Origin: JAILEN01 sp036723975
Lineage (GTDB): Bacteria > Bacillota > Clostridia > Lachnospirales > Lachnospiraceae
Direction of reading: 5' to 3'
DNA: 64,000 nt
Assembly (NCBI GenBank): GCA_036723975.1
Contig: DAIMGJ010000007.1
Coordinates: 1-64,000, forward strand
Below, piece after piece: positions 18,920 to 28,742 of this stretch (positions within the stretch are counted from its first letter, which is position 1; each line of letters begins with the position of its first letter). The notes beneath the pieces were generated by a model. That model saw only the letters and a program-made list of their open reading frames with translations. It was not told where the DNA came from and made no database searches. The position numbers and the translations under genes were made by a program.

Positions 18920-21555
18920 CGATTTTTCACCTTGCTCTGTAATTCATTTAACAGGTTTAACGCATCCATCGGAGTCAGGTTTTTAATATCCAACTCTTTT
19001 ATCTCATCCACAATATCCGAATCAGAAACCGTATCAAAAATCGTCATCTGATTTGGACTTACATAATCCGGCGTTACGCTGACCTTCGTTTTGGAAGAAT
19101 CTCCGGCAATATTCCTTGCCACATTGGCAATATCATTTTTAACAAGTTCGGTTACGATTTCATTGGCACGATGAATTACCGGATCCGGTACACCCGCCAG
19201 TTTGGCAACCAACACACCATAGCTTTTATCTGCTCCGCCGGGAATAATCTTACGAAGGAATACGATATCATCTCCGTTTTCTTTTACGGCAACACAGTAG
19301 TTGTTGACACCGTCCAGTTTTCCTTCCAGTTCCGTAAGTTCATGATAATGGGTCGCAAAAAGAGTCTTTGCTCCCAGTATTTTTTTATCTGCCACATATT
19401 CCACCACAGCCCATGCAATGGAAAGGCCGTCATAGGTAGAGGTACCTCGTCCGATTTCGTCTAAGATAAGAAGGGAATTTGCGGTGGCATTTTTTAGAAT
19501 ATTTGCCACCTCATTCATTTCCACCATAAAGGTTGACTGACCGCTGGCCAAGTCATCCGATGCTCCGACACGGGTAAAAATACGATCCACAATGGATATC
19601 TTTGCTTTATCCGCAGGCACAAAAGAACCGATTTGCGCCATTAAAACGATAAGTGCCGTCTGTCTCATATAGGTGGACTTACCCGCCATATTCGGGCCGG
19701 TAATAATGGAAATGCGATTCTTCTTATTATCTAACACGGTATCGTTTTTAATAAACATATCCGCGTCAATCATTTTTTCCACTACCGGATGTCTGCCTCC
19801 CTCGATTCGAATCTCTCCGTCCTCGGAAATCTTTGGGCGAACATAATGATTCTTTTCAGCCACATAAGCCAAAGACAAATAAACATCCAAATGTGCCAGT
19901 GCTTTGGCGGTTTTTTGAATACGGGAAACCTCCGCATTGATAGAATCCAGAATTCCTTTGTAGATTTCGTATTCCAAAGAGGTTAAACGCTCTTCCGCAC
20001 CTAAAATCGTATTTTCCAGTTCTTTTAATTCCGGCGTATAAAAACGCTCCGCGTTAGTAAGGGTCTGCTTTCGGATAAAATAATCCGGCACTTTGTCCAG
20101 ATAAGAATTGGTCACCTCAAGATAATAACCGAAAACCTTGTTGTATTTTACTCGAAGATTCTTAATATCGGTTTTCTCTTTTTCATCGGCCTCCAGCTTT
20201 GCCAGCCACTCTTTTCCATCGGTTTTTGCATGGCGAAGTCGATCCACTTCCTCATGGAAGCCTTCTTTTATGATACCTCCGTCATGAACCATAACCGGCG
20301 GTTCTTCGCAAATAGCTTCATCAATAAGCTGATATAAATCCGAAAGATCATCCATATCGTTATTAAGTTCTTTCAGAATATCACTGTTAAAATCGGAAAG
20401 TACCGTTTTTATTCCGCCAATAACTCCGATAGAATTCTTAAACGCTATTAAATCTCGGGGATTCGCGCTTTGATAGGCAATTCGCGTCATTAATCGTTCC
20501 AAATCATAAACCGGATTTAAGTATTCCCGAAGTTCCTCGCGAGAAATCAAATGCTTGTTGATCTCACTTATACCATCCTGACGCCTTATAATCTCTTCTT
20601 TATGAATAAGGGGCTGTTCGATAAAAGCACGCAAAGTTCTTGCACCCATGGCGGTTTTTGTCTTATCCAAAACCCACAAAAGAGAACCTTTTTTCTCTTT
20701 TTCTCTCATGGTTTCCACCAATTCGAGATTTCTCCGTGAGGAAGAATCAATTAGCATATAGTTTCCGTTAACGTAAGGAGTAATCCGGTTCATATGACTT
20801 AAATCGGATTTCTGCGTGTCGGACAAATAAGAAAGCAATGCCCCGGCGGACAAACATCCTATGGGAAAATCAGCAATCCCCAAGGAATCCAACGACATAC
20901 ATTTAAAATGTCGAAGCAACAAATCTCTGACATAACCGTCTTCAAAATAGGTTGCATCCATTGGGGAAACCAAAAAATGATATCGATCCTTTAATTGCTC
21001 CAGATCAATTCCACTAATAAAAAAGGCTTCATTGCAAATCATTTCAGAGGGATGATACTTGTTCATTTCATCCAAAAGCTTTTGGGCGGAATCAACTTCC
21101 GTCAAGTAAAAATCCGCTGTTGAAACATCTGCAAAAGAAAGTCCGAATCGATCTCCCTGATAGCAAACACTCATAATAAAATTGTTTTTGGTTTCATCCA
21201 AAGAAGCGCTGTCAATATTAGTTCCGGGAGTCACCACACGAACCACTTCCCTCTTCACGAGTCCTTTTGCTTCCTTCGGATCTTCCACCTGCTCACAAAT
21301 GGCAACTTTATATCCTTTGTTTACCAATCGAGGCAAATAATTGTCCACAGCATGAAAAGGGACTCCGCACATTGGAGCTCTTTCTTCCATACCGCAACTC
21401 TTTCCCGTAAGGGTTAATTCCAATTCTTTGGATGCGATTTTTGCATCGTCAAAAAACATTTCATAAAAATCGCCCAATCGATAAAACAAAATGCAATCCT
21501 TGTACTCCTTTTTGGTTTCTAAGTACTGTTGCATCATTGGTGTGTATTCGCCCAT
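18913..21555 (-). CDS. mutS: DNA mismatch repair protein MutS
   Basis: An 880-residue mismatch sensor ATPase. Seen: N-terminal mismatch-recognition domain with the Phe-x-Glu motif (RLGDFYEMF), Walker A GPNMAGKSTYMRQ, ST(F)MVEMNE, Walker B LLILDEIGRGTSTYDGLS and the conserved H in ATHYHELT. The ATG at 21555 has AAGGATGAG upstream. It overlaps mutL and follows the FAD-dependent dehydrogenase gene by 14 bp. Confidence 0.97.
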   Translation of the reverse strand: MGEYTPMMQQYLETKKEYKDCILFYRLGDFYEMFFDDAKIASKELELTLTGKSCGMEERAPMCGVPFHAVDNYLPRLVNKGYKVAICEQVEDPKEAKGLVKREVVRVVTPGTNIDSASLDETKNNFIMSVCYQGDRFGLSFADVSTADFYLTEVDSAQKLLDEMNKYHPSEMICNEAFFISGIDLEQLKDRYHFLVSPMDATYFEDGYVRDLLLRHFKCMSLDSLGIADFPIGCLSAGALLSYLSDTQKSDLSHMNRITPYVNGNYMLIDSSSRRNLELVETMREKEKKGSLLWVLDKTKTAMGARTLRAFIEQPLIHKEEIIRRQDGISEINKHLISREELREYLNPVYDLERLMTRIAYQSANPRDLIAFKNSIGVIGGIKTVLSDFNSDILKELNNDMDDLSDLYQLIDEAICEEPPVMVHDGGIIKEGFHEEVDRLRHAKTDGKEWLAKLEADEKEKTDIKNLRVKYNKVFGYYLEVTNSYLDKVPDYFIRKQTLTNAERFYTPELKELENTILGAEERLTSLEYEIYKGILDSINAEVSRIQKTAKALAHLDVYLSLAYVAEKNHYVRPKISEDGEIRIEGGRHPVVEKMIDADMFIKNDTVLDNKKNRISIITGPNMAGKSTYMRQTALIVLMAQIGSFVPADKAKISIVDRIFTRVGASDDLASGQSTFMVEMNEVANILKNATANSLLILDEIGRGTSTYDGLSIAWAVVEYVADKKILGAKTLFATHYHELTELEGKLDGVNNYCVAVKENGDDIVFLRKIIPGGADKSYGVLVAKLAGVPDPVIHRANEIVTELVKNDIANVARNIAGDSSKTKVSVTPDYVSPNQMTIFDTVSDSDIVDEIKELDIKNLTPMDALNLLNELQSKVKNRW

Positions 21556-21569
21556 ATCTCATCCTTAAT

Positions 21570-23150
21570 CTATATATAAAAACTTGCTATTTTTTCCGCA
21601 ACCTTTAATCCATCCATAGCTGCGGATGTGATGCCGCCGGCGTATCCCGCCCCCTCTCCGCAAGGATACAACCCTTTTACATCAGACATAAAATCCGCAT
21701 TTCTTACAATGCGAATAGGAGAAGAAGTTCTGCTTTCCACACCGGAAAGAATTGCTTCTTCATTGTAAAACCCTTTCATTTTCTTATCAAAAAGTTCCAT
21801 ACCCGCCACAAAAGAATCTCTTATTTCTTCGGAAAATAAAGGATTTAAATCCGCGAAGGCTGCATAACCCTTATGGGCGGAATCAAAGCCTCCGAAACCT
21901 TTTGAAGCCTTCCTTGAAAGGAAGTCACCGAACAACTGTTGCGGAATCTTTCCCTGTCCAAGTTCATACGCAAGGCGTTCAAGCTTCCTTTGATATTCAA
22001 TAGCAGCCAAGGGATGGTTCATATCAAACTCCTTTTCCCCCACGGAAACCACTATGGCGGAATTGGAATTTTTACCATCCCGCTTGGAATAGCTCATTCC
22101 GTTTACCACTAAATGTTTTTCTTCCGAGGAAGAATTTACTACATACCCACCGGGACACATACAGAAAGAATACACCCCACGTCCGTTGTTTAGCTTACAA
22201 GCCAACTTATAAGGTGCACTCCCCAAAATATCCGCATACGAACCATATTGATGCTGATCGATAAAAGACCTTTCATGCTCGATACGTAAGCCGACGGCAA
22301 ATTCCTTTGCCGTCATCTTTACTCTTTTATCATATAGTTTATAAAATGTGTCTCTCGCGCTATGGCCTATAGCTAAAACAACATGCTTACAAGGAATCGT
22401 TTCCCGGTTTTCCGTTACCAAAGAAATGATGCGTCCTTGGGTAATAATAAAATCGTCCACCTTGGTTTCAAAGCGAATGTCCACTCCGAGACGAAGCAAT
22501 TCCTCCCTAAGGTTTTTAATAACAGATATTAATATATCCGTGCCAATGTGAGGTTTGTAATCATAAAGGATTTCCTCGGGAGCACCGAATTTAACAAAAG
22601 TCTCCAATACAAATTGATTTCTGCCTTTTTCGTCCTTTACAAGCGTATTTAATTTTCCGTCGGAAAATGTACCGGCACCGCCTTCGCCAAACTGCACATT
22701 GCTCTTTGTATTAAGAACCCCGGTTTTCCAAAACTCTTCAATATCCTTTTTTCTGGCATCCACATCCTTGCCCCGTTCCAAAAGAATGGGCTTAAGTCCG
22801 GCCAAGGCAAAATAATATGCGGCAAACAAACCCGCAGGACCGGCACCGATAATCACAATATCTCCGGATTCTCTTTTTGCTTTTTGGATGGTATAAACTT
22901 TCTTTTTATAAGGTTCAAGTTGAAATTTGTATTTCTTTTTAAGCAAAAGATTATCTTTTACGGAAGTTTCTATCGCCACATTATATACAAAAAAAACCTG
23001 ATCCTTTTTTCTGGCATCCACAGACCTTCTTAAAATCTGAAGAGAAACAAGTTCCGTTTCTTTGATCCGGAGTTCTTTTATTATTTTTTTCTTTAAGGCA
23101 TCTGTTTCATTTTCTGAAACAGGTACTTTGAACTGACTTAATAAAAGCAT
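21570..23150 (-). CDS. FAD-dependent dehydrogenase (COG2509-like)
   Basis: A 526-residue flavoprotein. Seen: dinucleotide-binding GAGPAGLFAAYYFALAGLKPILLERG at about residues 105-130 and the conserved C-terminal FAD contact YPCGEGAGYAGGITSAAMDGLK. The N-terminal roughly 100 residues form a separate domain typical of this uncharacterised family. The frame stays open to 23273 inside the upstream gene, but the ATG at 23150 lies right after that gene's stop (TAG-A-ATG) with GGAG upstream and gives the family's normal start. The substrate is unknown; it is co-transcribed with a second flavoprotein. Confidence 0.85.
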   Translation of the reverse strand: MLLLSQFKVPVSENETDALKKKIIKELRIKETELVSLQILRRSVDARKKDQVFFVYNVAIETSVKDNLLLKKKYKFQLEPYKKKVYTIQKAKRESGDIVIIGAGPAGLFAAYYFALAGLKPILLERGKDVDARKKDIEEFWKTGVLNTKSNVQFGEGGAGTFSDGKLNTLVKDEKGRNQFVLETFVKFGAPEEILYDYKPHIGTDILISVIKNLREELLRLGVDIRFETKVDDFIITQGRIISLVTENRETIPCKHVVLAIGHSARDTFYKLYDKRVKMTAKEFAVGLRIEHERSFIDQHQYGSYADILGSAPYKLACKLNNGRGVYSFCMCPGGYVVNSSSEEKHLVVNGMSYSKRDGKNSNSAIVVSVGEKEFDMNHPLAAIEYQRKLERLAYELGQGKIPQQLFGDFLSRKASKGFGGFDSAHKGYAAFADLNPLFSEEIRDSFVAGMELFDKKMKGFYNEEAILSGVESRTSSPIRIVRNADFMSDVKGLYPCGEGAGYAGGITSAAMDGLKVAEKIASFYI

Positions 23151-23151
23151 T

Positions 23152-24375
23152 CTACTTCTCCAAAACGCACTTTCCGGCAATATATCCGGAAGACCAGGCC
23201 CATTGCAGATTATATCCTCCGCAAATCGCATCCACATCCAAAATCTCACCGGCGAAATATAGGCCATCCACAAGTTTGGACGCCAAGTCTTCTGTTACCT
23301 CGTTTAAATCCACGCCACCGGTAGTTACCTGTGCCGACATAAAATCATTGCTTCCGATAACACAAACGCTAAAATTCTTTAATAATTCGGCAATAATACC
23401 AATATCCTGTTCGCCTAATGACAGAGTACTTTCCTCCGGAGACAGCTTTATTTCCTTTAAAAGTACAGGAATCAACTGTTCATTTAGCATTCCCACCAAA
23501 CCGTCTTTTATGGTAACAGGATAACTTCTGTATAACAACTGCTGACATAAATGAGTAAATAACACATCAAAAGAAAAATCCGGGAAGAAATCCAATGTAG
23601 CGACTACCTTTTGTTTTTGATTCAAAGCCCGTGTGGCAAATCTTGAAACATTAAACACAGGAATTCCGGAAATTCCGTCTTTGGTAAACTGGATTTCACC
23701 TTCATCACAAGCAACCTTTTCATCGTTAACATAAAGGGTCACACTGCCCATAGCTCGAATACCTTTTAACTTTGAAAAGAACTTTTCTTTACAGGTAAGC
23801 TGCACCAATGCCGGTAGCGGCTTTTTAATATGATGTCCAAAGGATTTGGCAATTTTTAAAGCACTTCCGTCACTTCCGCTTTTGGGTGCAGCGCAACCAC
23901 CGCCGGACAGCAGGCATTTTTTTGCACGATACTCTCCTTTGTCCGTGGTAATAACAAACAAATCATTTACTTTTTTGATTTTCTTTACTTCCGTAGAAGG
24001 GCGAAAATCAATTCCTTTGGAAAGAATTGCTTTTTCAAAACAAAGTCGAACGGAAGAAGCCTGATTGCTTCTGGGATAATAATATCCATCCCTTACCTTT
24101 GATAGAACCCCGATTTTTGAAAAATACACCAGGGTCTTCTCTAAGTTAAAACGATGTAAAACATCGTTTAAAACATCTGAATTGCCGGAAAAATAACATT
24201 TTTCATCCTGTTTCTCGTTGGTAAAATTACATCTTCCGTTCCCGGTGGATAAGATTTTTTTACCCAGCATAGAGTTTTTCTCAAGAATACAAACAGATGC
24301 ATCTTCTTCTTTTGCAGATAATGCAGCCATCATACCGGATGCACCGCCACCAACTATCACAAGATCGTAAACCAT
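23152..24375 (-). CDS. NAD(P)/FAD-dependent oxidoreductase, BaiN/HI0933 family
   Basis: A 407-residue flavoprotein of the HI0933-like (PF03486) family. Seen: N-terminal GGGASGMMAALSA, GNGRCNFTN, the GGGCAAPKSGSDGSALK segment and the C-terminal LYFAGEILDVDAICGGYNLQWAWSSG FAD motif. Family members include BaiN of bile-acid 7-dehydroxylating Clostridia, but most have no known substrate and no other bai gene is present, so no bile-acid role is claimed. ATG at 24375 follows AGGAGG; it is 8 bp after the flippase gene. Confidence 0.88.
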   Translation of the reverse strand: MVYDLVIVGGGASGMMAALSAKEEDASVCILEKNSMLGKKILSTGNGRCNFTNEKQDEKCYFSGNSDVLNDVLHRFNLEKTLVYFSKIGVLSKVRDGYYYPRSNQASSVRLCFEKAILSKGIDFRPSTEVKKIKKVNDLFVITTDKGEYRAKKCLLSGGGCAAPKSGSDGSALKIAKSFGHHIKKPLPALVQLTCKEKFFSKLKGIRAMGSVTLYVNDEKVACDEGEIQFTKDGISGIPVFNVSRFATRALNQKQKVVATLDFFPDFSFDVLFTHLCQQLLYRSYPVTIKDGLVGMLNEQLIPVLLKEIKLSPEESTLSLGEQDIGIIAELLKNFSVCVIGSNDFMSAQVTTGGVDLNEVTEDLASKLVDGLYFAGEILDVDAICGGYNLQWAWSSGYIAGKCVLEK

Positions 24376-24383
24376 TCTTCCTC

Positions 24384-26063
24384 CTACAATAATCGTAGAC
24401 TTTTTGCCAAAGCAACCAATCGCTGCCCCTCCGGAAATTTACGTAAATCTTTTTCCGATATGCCTTTTACCAAAAGCATCACTACAAAGTAAACAAATCC
24501 GCCTACAACGATGGCTATCACACATGGGATTGCATTGTTATGTGTAATCATATGAAGTAACTGATAAGTCAATAATACAGCCACACCCATAACTACCGAC
24601 GAAAACAGCGGAAGTATATAAGTCTTATGTATATTCTGCCTTACACCGCTGTAGCGAACCACAGCCCAATGGTTCAACACACACATACACAATCCGTAAA
24701 AAGCATTTGCATAAATCATGCCATAGATATTTAAGTCAAATTTCTGCAATGCAACAATTAAAAACACAAGCTGTAACACCAACGCAATCGCAGCATTTCG
24801 AACAGGAACCCTAAGTCGGTCAATGCCTTGCAAAATACCGTTTGAAAGCGTGGACAACGAATAAAACAAAATCGAAATCGATCCGTACATCAACATTTTT
24901 ACAGAATCCGGATCACTGTCCGAGAATAAAAGCATCATAATCGGTCCCGAAAGCACTGCCATACCAACGGTACAAGGAAATGCAATCAGCATAATAAATC
25001 TGGTCGCACTGTGAATCTGTGAACGAACCCGTTTTAAATTGTCACTGTTATATGCCGCAGCCAAAGCAGGTACGGAAGAAGCCGCCATGGCGCTTGCAAT
25101 GGAAATCGGAACATTAATTAAAACCTTATACTGTCCCGTATATACGCCCCACCATTCGGAAATCTGCTTTGCGTCATATCCCTGAAGGGTAACCATATTT
25201 TTAAATATTCCCTGATCCAGAATAGAAACAATGTTATAAAGCGTTGTACTTAAAAGCACGGGAATAATGGTTGCAATCAACAGTTTAAATACCTGTCCGT
25301 AAGTTTCATTGTTTGGTTTATGATCCCGGACAACACGACGTTTAAATCTTTTATAAAAAACAAGATATATAAACAGCACAAAGAGAAACGCCACCAGCGC
25401 TCCGGCTGCAGTACCTACGGTTCCGCCTGCTGCACCGTACGCGGCTGCATATTCTTCTTTATCTCCTATAACGCCTCCGATTCTGGCTCCCATATGGAAC
25501 AAATAATAAGCGGCAACAATGGAAATAACCGCATTTACAATCTGCTCAATAATCTGAGAGACTGCACTTGGCATCATCGTATGCAGTCCTTGAAAAAATC
25601 CTCGAAACACGCCAAGAACCGCAACGATTAAAATCACCGGAGCCAATACACGAAGCGCAATGGAGGCCAACGGTGTTTTTAGCAAATCCGTAAAGTAATC
25701 TGCAAAGAAATAAACAATACACATAAAAGTTCCACCGCTGAGCACGGCAAAAAGCAATGAACCTTTTAAAACCTTCATGGTATTTTTCACTTCTCCTCTT
25801 TCCATTCTGGCTGCCACCAATTTGGACACAGCCAAAGGAAGACTGTAGGAAGAAATGATTAATATAATGCTGTATATTTCAAATGCAGTTCCGTAGTAAT
25901 TGTTACCCGTTTTTCCGATAATTGCCTTAAGGGGAACTCGGTATATCAGTCCGACAATTCGACTGATAATAGATGCGATGGCAAGAATGGAACCCTGCAC
26001 TAAAAAATTTGTACTGTTTTGGTTGTTTTTCGTATTCATAATCGACGATGGGATAAATCCCAC
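24384..26063 (-). CDS. MATE/MOP-superfamily lipid flippase (SpoVB/MurJ-like)
   Basis: A 559-residue polysaccharide-biosynthesis/MVF type transporter with about 14 membrane segments. Seen: the N-terminal NFLVQGSILAIASIISRIVGLIYRVPL typical of the SpoVB/YtgP/MurJ group, which flips lipid-linked wall precursors. Two starts are possible: GTG at 26063, overlapping the ybeY stop, or ATG at 26039 (MNTKNN); neither has a strong ribosome site, and the coupled GTG is given here. It lies in the wall-synthesis superoperon, fitting a role in lipid II export, but SpoVB and MurJ cannot be told apart by eye. Confidence 0.85.
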   Translation of the reverse strand: MGFIPSSIMNTKNNQNSTNFLVQGSILAIASIISRIVGLIYRVPLKAIIGKTGNNYYGTAFEIYSIILIISSYSLPLAVSKLVAARMERGEVKNTMKVLKGSLLFAVLSGGTFMCIVYFFADYFTDLLKTPLASIALRVLAPVILIVAVLGVFRGFFQGLHTMMPSAVSQIIEQIVNAVISIVAAYYLFHMGARIGGVIGDKEEYAAAYGAAGGTVGTAAGALVAFLFVLFIYLVFYKRFKRRVVRDHKPNNETYGQVFKLLIATIIPVLLSTTLYNIVSILDQGIFKNMVTLQGYDAKQISEWWGVYTGQYKVLINVPISIASAMAASSVPALAAAYNSDNLKRVRSQIHSATRFIMLIAFPCTVGMAVLSGPIMMLLFSDSDPDSVKMLMYGSISILFYSLSTLSNGILQGIDRLRVPVRNAAIALVLQLVFLIVALQKFDLNIYGMIYANAFYGLCMCVLNHWAVVRYSGVRQNIHKTYILPLFSSVVMGVAVLLTYQLLHMITHNNAIPCVIAIVVGGFVYFVVMLLVKGISEKDLRKFPEGQRLVALAKSLRLL

Positions 26064-26563
26064 TAACTCTCTCTTGTTATATTAATTGCATTCATAATGC
26101 ATTCCTGATGGTCTTCCATCAAAATACGATCAGACTCTTCCATATGATCGTATCCCAATAAATGTAGCATACTATGACAAATCAAAAAAGCAAATTCTCT
26201 TTTTTCGGAGTGTCCATATTCCTTTGCCTGAGAAAAAACTCTCTGTACACAGATGACCACATCTCCAAGTATGATTTCCTCACTGTCCGGATCTGAAATA
26301 TCATCAAAATCAGAAAGTTCACTGTAGTTTGCCGGAGCAGACCAGGGAATCATTGGAAAAGACAATACATCCGTTACAGAGTCGATTTCTCTTTGTTCAA
26401 AATTAATGCTCTTTATATCTTCCTCGGAAACCAGGGTAATGGAAACGGCCGCCTCATAGGGGAACTTCTCAAAATCTAATACACCCTTTACTACAGTCTC
26501 GGCAACTTGATTCATATCAAAATCAAAGGAGGCATTCACCTCATCCATCATCTCTACTGTCAT
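26063..26563 (-). CDS. ybeY: Endoribonuclease YbeY (rRNA maturation)
   Basis: A 166-residue zinc endoribonuclease involved in 16S rRNA 3'-end processing and ribosome quality control. Seen: the metal-binding motif HSMLHLLGYDH and the TDVLSFPM segment. AAGGGGA precedes the ATG; the gene overlaps the PgpH-like gene by 23 bp. The phoH-(pgpH)-ybeY order is the usual one in Firmicutes. Confidence 0.95.
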   Translation of the reverse strand: MTVEMMDEVNASFDFDMNQVAETVVKGVLDFEKFPYEAAVSITLVSEEDIKSINFEQREIDSVTDVLSFPMIPWSAPANYSELSDFDDISDPDSEEIILGDVVICVQRVFSQAKEYGHSEKREFAFLICHSMLHLLGYDHMEESDRILMEDHQECIMNAINITRES

Positions 26564-27746
26564 AAAGATCCCCTTTCATAATCAAAATATTTCGAATCTT
26601 TAAAAACTGATTCATGGTCAAATTGGAATCGTCGTACATTCCCTCGTTGGAAAAATCGTTTAAAGTCTGGTAAATCAACATCTCCTGGTTCCAGGAACTA
26701 TCCATGGTCTCTCCCATGGCCTCAACTTTTGTAAGCACGGAATCCACAATCTGCACAATGGCTGATTCCGGTCCGGATGGATGCTGATTGATTCCTTTAT
26801 ATTCATAAAGAATCTGTACCACTTCTCTCGGAAGGCAGTACTTTTGTGCAATAGCAATACTGTTATCCACTATAGGCTCCCCTTCCAAAACACCAATGCG
26901 ATAATACAGGCCGGCACAAGCAGCCAAAAGTTCATTGGCTCCAATGGCCGCAGCGCACTCTTTCGCCAAATCCGATACTTTTCTGTCATGGAAGTACTCT
27001 CCAATAGAAAAGTGCATAATATCAACAATTAAAGAGTATTCATCATCCAAAAAAGTTTCATATGCAATCTGCTCTTCCCTTTGGTCAAACTTTACCAAAG
27101 AACCGAATCCAAGGTAAATGATTACAGTATATAACAGCGCAATCAGTAAAAACTGATATAAGTGATTGGTATCAATGCTTCCAAAGGTAAATACATAAAA
27201 TATAAATGGCACAACAAACTGAATCATAAAAATCAAAAGATAATTAATAATTCGAGTCTGGTTTTTGTTTTCTTTTAAATAGTAAGCAAATAAGATTCCA
27301 AAAATAGATAGAATACAGTAACAATAAAGGATATATGTATTGGTACCCGTTATAAAGCAATACAACAAGTCCATAAAAATACAGGATGCCAATGACAAGC
27401 TGGAATCGCATACCGCAACAAACAAAAAGCCCACCAAAAGAACCGGTCCAAACAAATCCGGAATATAATTGGTTGCAATCATAAGTCCCCAGCTGAAAGT
27501 CGAAATCAAAAACAGGTTTCGGTATGTGGTATCCTTATATGTGAATTTGCCGATTTTTCTTTGATGAATCAGAGAAAGAATAAAGACAACCCAATAACTT
27601 ATAAACAATGTCAAAAGACAAAGGGCCTGATCCAAAAGAAGTTTTTTACCGTATGCAAGTATAAAAACACTGATTACGGAAACTACAAACATCCCAAATA
27701 CATACAAAAAACGCTTGGGAGGTATTTGTTTTTCTTCTATCATCAT
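26541..27746 (-). CDS. PgpH-like membrane protein with degenerate HD domain
   Basis: A 401-residue protein with about six to seven membrane segments (residues 12-215) and a cytosolic C-terminal domain aligning with the HD domain of PgpH, the 7TM-HD c-di-AMP phosphodiesterase. It lies between phoH and ybeY, where pgpH normally sits. Seen: AAIGANELLAACAGLYYRIG (265-285) matches the PgpH segment that ends YYHDIG, but His-Asp is replaced by Y282-R283. The first His is kept (H253), but the later His pair of the QHHGT region reads YEYKG, and D335 is kept. The long extracellular 7TM-HDED domain of PgpH is also missing. Probably a catalytically dead relative; a c-di-AMP sensing role is only a guess. 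The start overlaps the phoH stop (ATGA). Confidence 0.75.
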   Translation of the reverse strand: MMIEEKQIPPKRFLYVFGMFVVSVISVFILAYGKKLLLDQALCLLTLFISYWVVFILSLIHQRKIGKFTYKDTTYRNLFLISTFSWGLMIATNYIPDLFGPVLLVGFLFVAVCDSSLSLASCIFMDLLYCFITGTNTYILYCYCILSIFGILFAYYLKENKNQTRIINYLLIFMIQFVVPFIFYVFTFGSIDTNHLYQFLLIALLYTVIIYLGFGSLVKFDQREEQIAYETFLDDEYSLIVDIMHFSIGEYFHDRKVSDLAKECAAAIGANELLAACAGLYYRIGVLEGEPIVDNSIAIAQKYCLPREVVQILYEYKGINQHPSGPESAIVQIVDSVLTKVEAMGETMDSSWNQEMLIYQTLNDFSNEGMYDDSNLTMNQFLKIRNILIMKGDLYDSRDDG

Positions 27747-28720
27747 TTCTTCTTACGATCCTTGTGTTGATTTTTTTCGTAAACTTCATATGCGTTTACA
27801 ATTTTTTGCACCAAAGGATGACGCACCACATCATCCCCATTTAATTTGCAAATGCCGATATCATCCACTTTCGACAACACCTTAAGTGCAACATCCAGTC
27901 CGGACACCGCCCCCGTCGGCAAGTCCTTTTGTGTGGCATCACCGGTAATTACGGCTTTAGACCCGAAGCCGATACGTGTTAAAAACATCTTCATTTGCGC
28001 CGGCGTGGTATTTTGTGCCTCATCTAAAATAATAAAAGAATTATCCAAGGTACGTCCTCTCATATAGGCAAGAGGTGCCACTTCAATCAACCCTTTTTCC
28101 ATATTACGCTGAAAGTTTTCTGCCCCCATAATCTGATACAGTGCATCATACAACGGGCGTAAATACGGATCGACTTTGCTTTGCAAATCTCCCGGCAAAA
28201 AACCAAGCTTTTCTCCGGCCTCAATTGCAGGTCTGGTTAAAATAATACGATTCACTTCACCGGCCTGAAACGCAGTAATGGCCATTGCCATTGCAAGATA
28301 TGTTTTACCGGTACCGGCTGGTCCGATTCCGAACACAACCATCTTTTTCCGGATTGCATCCACATATTTCTTTTGTCCCACCGTTTTGGGTTTTACAGGC
28401 TTCCCGGTAATGGTATGGCAAATCAAATCCTCATCCATTTTCACCATGGGATGGTCTTTTATGTTCTCCTTTAAAGACAAAGCGTAGCGAACATTTTGCT
28501 CAGAAATGGTATTTCCTCTTTTGGATAAGGTCAACAACTCCATCACCACATTCTTTGCCGCTTCCACAGCGGTTTCCCCGCCGATAATCTTTACGGAATC
28601 CCCGCGGTTTACAACAGAAACATCCAAAGAATGTTCAATTATTTTAATATTATGATCGAACTGTCCGAAGATATTTTCCAAATGATCTGCCGGAATGTTT
28701 AACAGTAATTCTTTTTCCAA
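27743..28720 (-). CDS. PhoH family ATPase
   Basis: A 325-residue protein with an N-terminal KH-like domain and a C-terminal PhoH ATPase domain. Seen: Walker A GPAGTGKTYLAMA, Walker B with FIILDEAQNTTPAQMKMFLTR, and sensor GDATQKDLP. PhoH proteins are RNA-associated P-loop ATPases or helicases. The start is TTG at 28720 with AAGGAGAG 9 nt upstream. It lies 22 bp after the nucleoside phosphorylase gene. Confidence 0.93.
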   Translation of the reverse strand: MEKELLLNIPADHLENIFGQFDHNIKIIEHSLDVSVVNRGDSVKIIGGETAVEAAKNVVMELLTLSKRGNTISEQNVRYALSLKENIKDHPMVKMDEDLICHTITGKPVKPKTVGQKKYVDAIRKKMVVFGIGPAGTGKTYLAMAMAITAFQAGEVNRIILTRPAIEAGEKLGFLPGDLQSKVDPYLRPLYDALYQIMGAENFQRNMEKGLIEVAPLAYMRGRTLDNSFIILDEAQNTTPAQMKMFLTRIGFGSKAVITGDATQKDLPTGAVSGLDVALKVLSKVDDIGICKLNGDDVVRHPLVQKIVNAYEVYEKNQHKDRKKK

Positions 28721-28742
28721 GTAAAAATTCTCTCCTTGAACT

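Noticed and set aside
23152..24375. Bile-acid 7-dehydroxylation gene baiN
   Set aside because: The HI0933-like family is broad and no other bai gene is present; the bile-acid role was not carried over.
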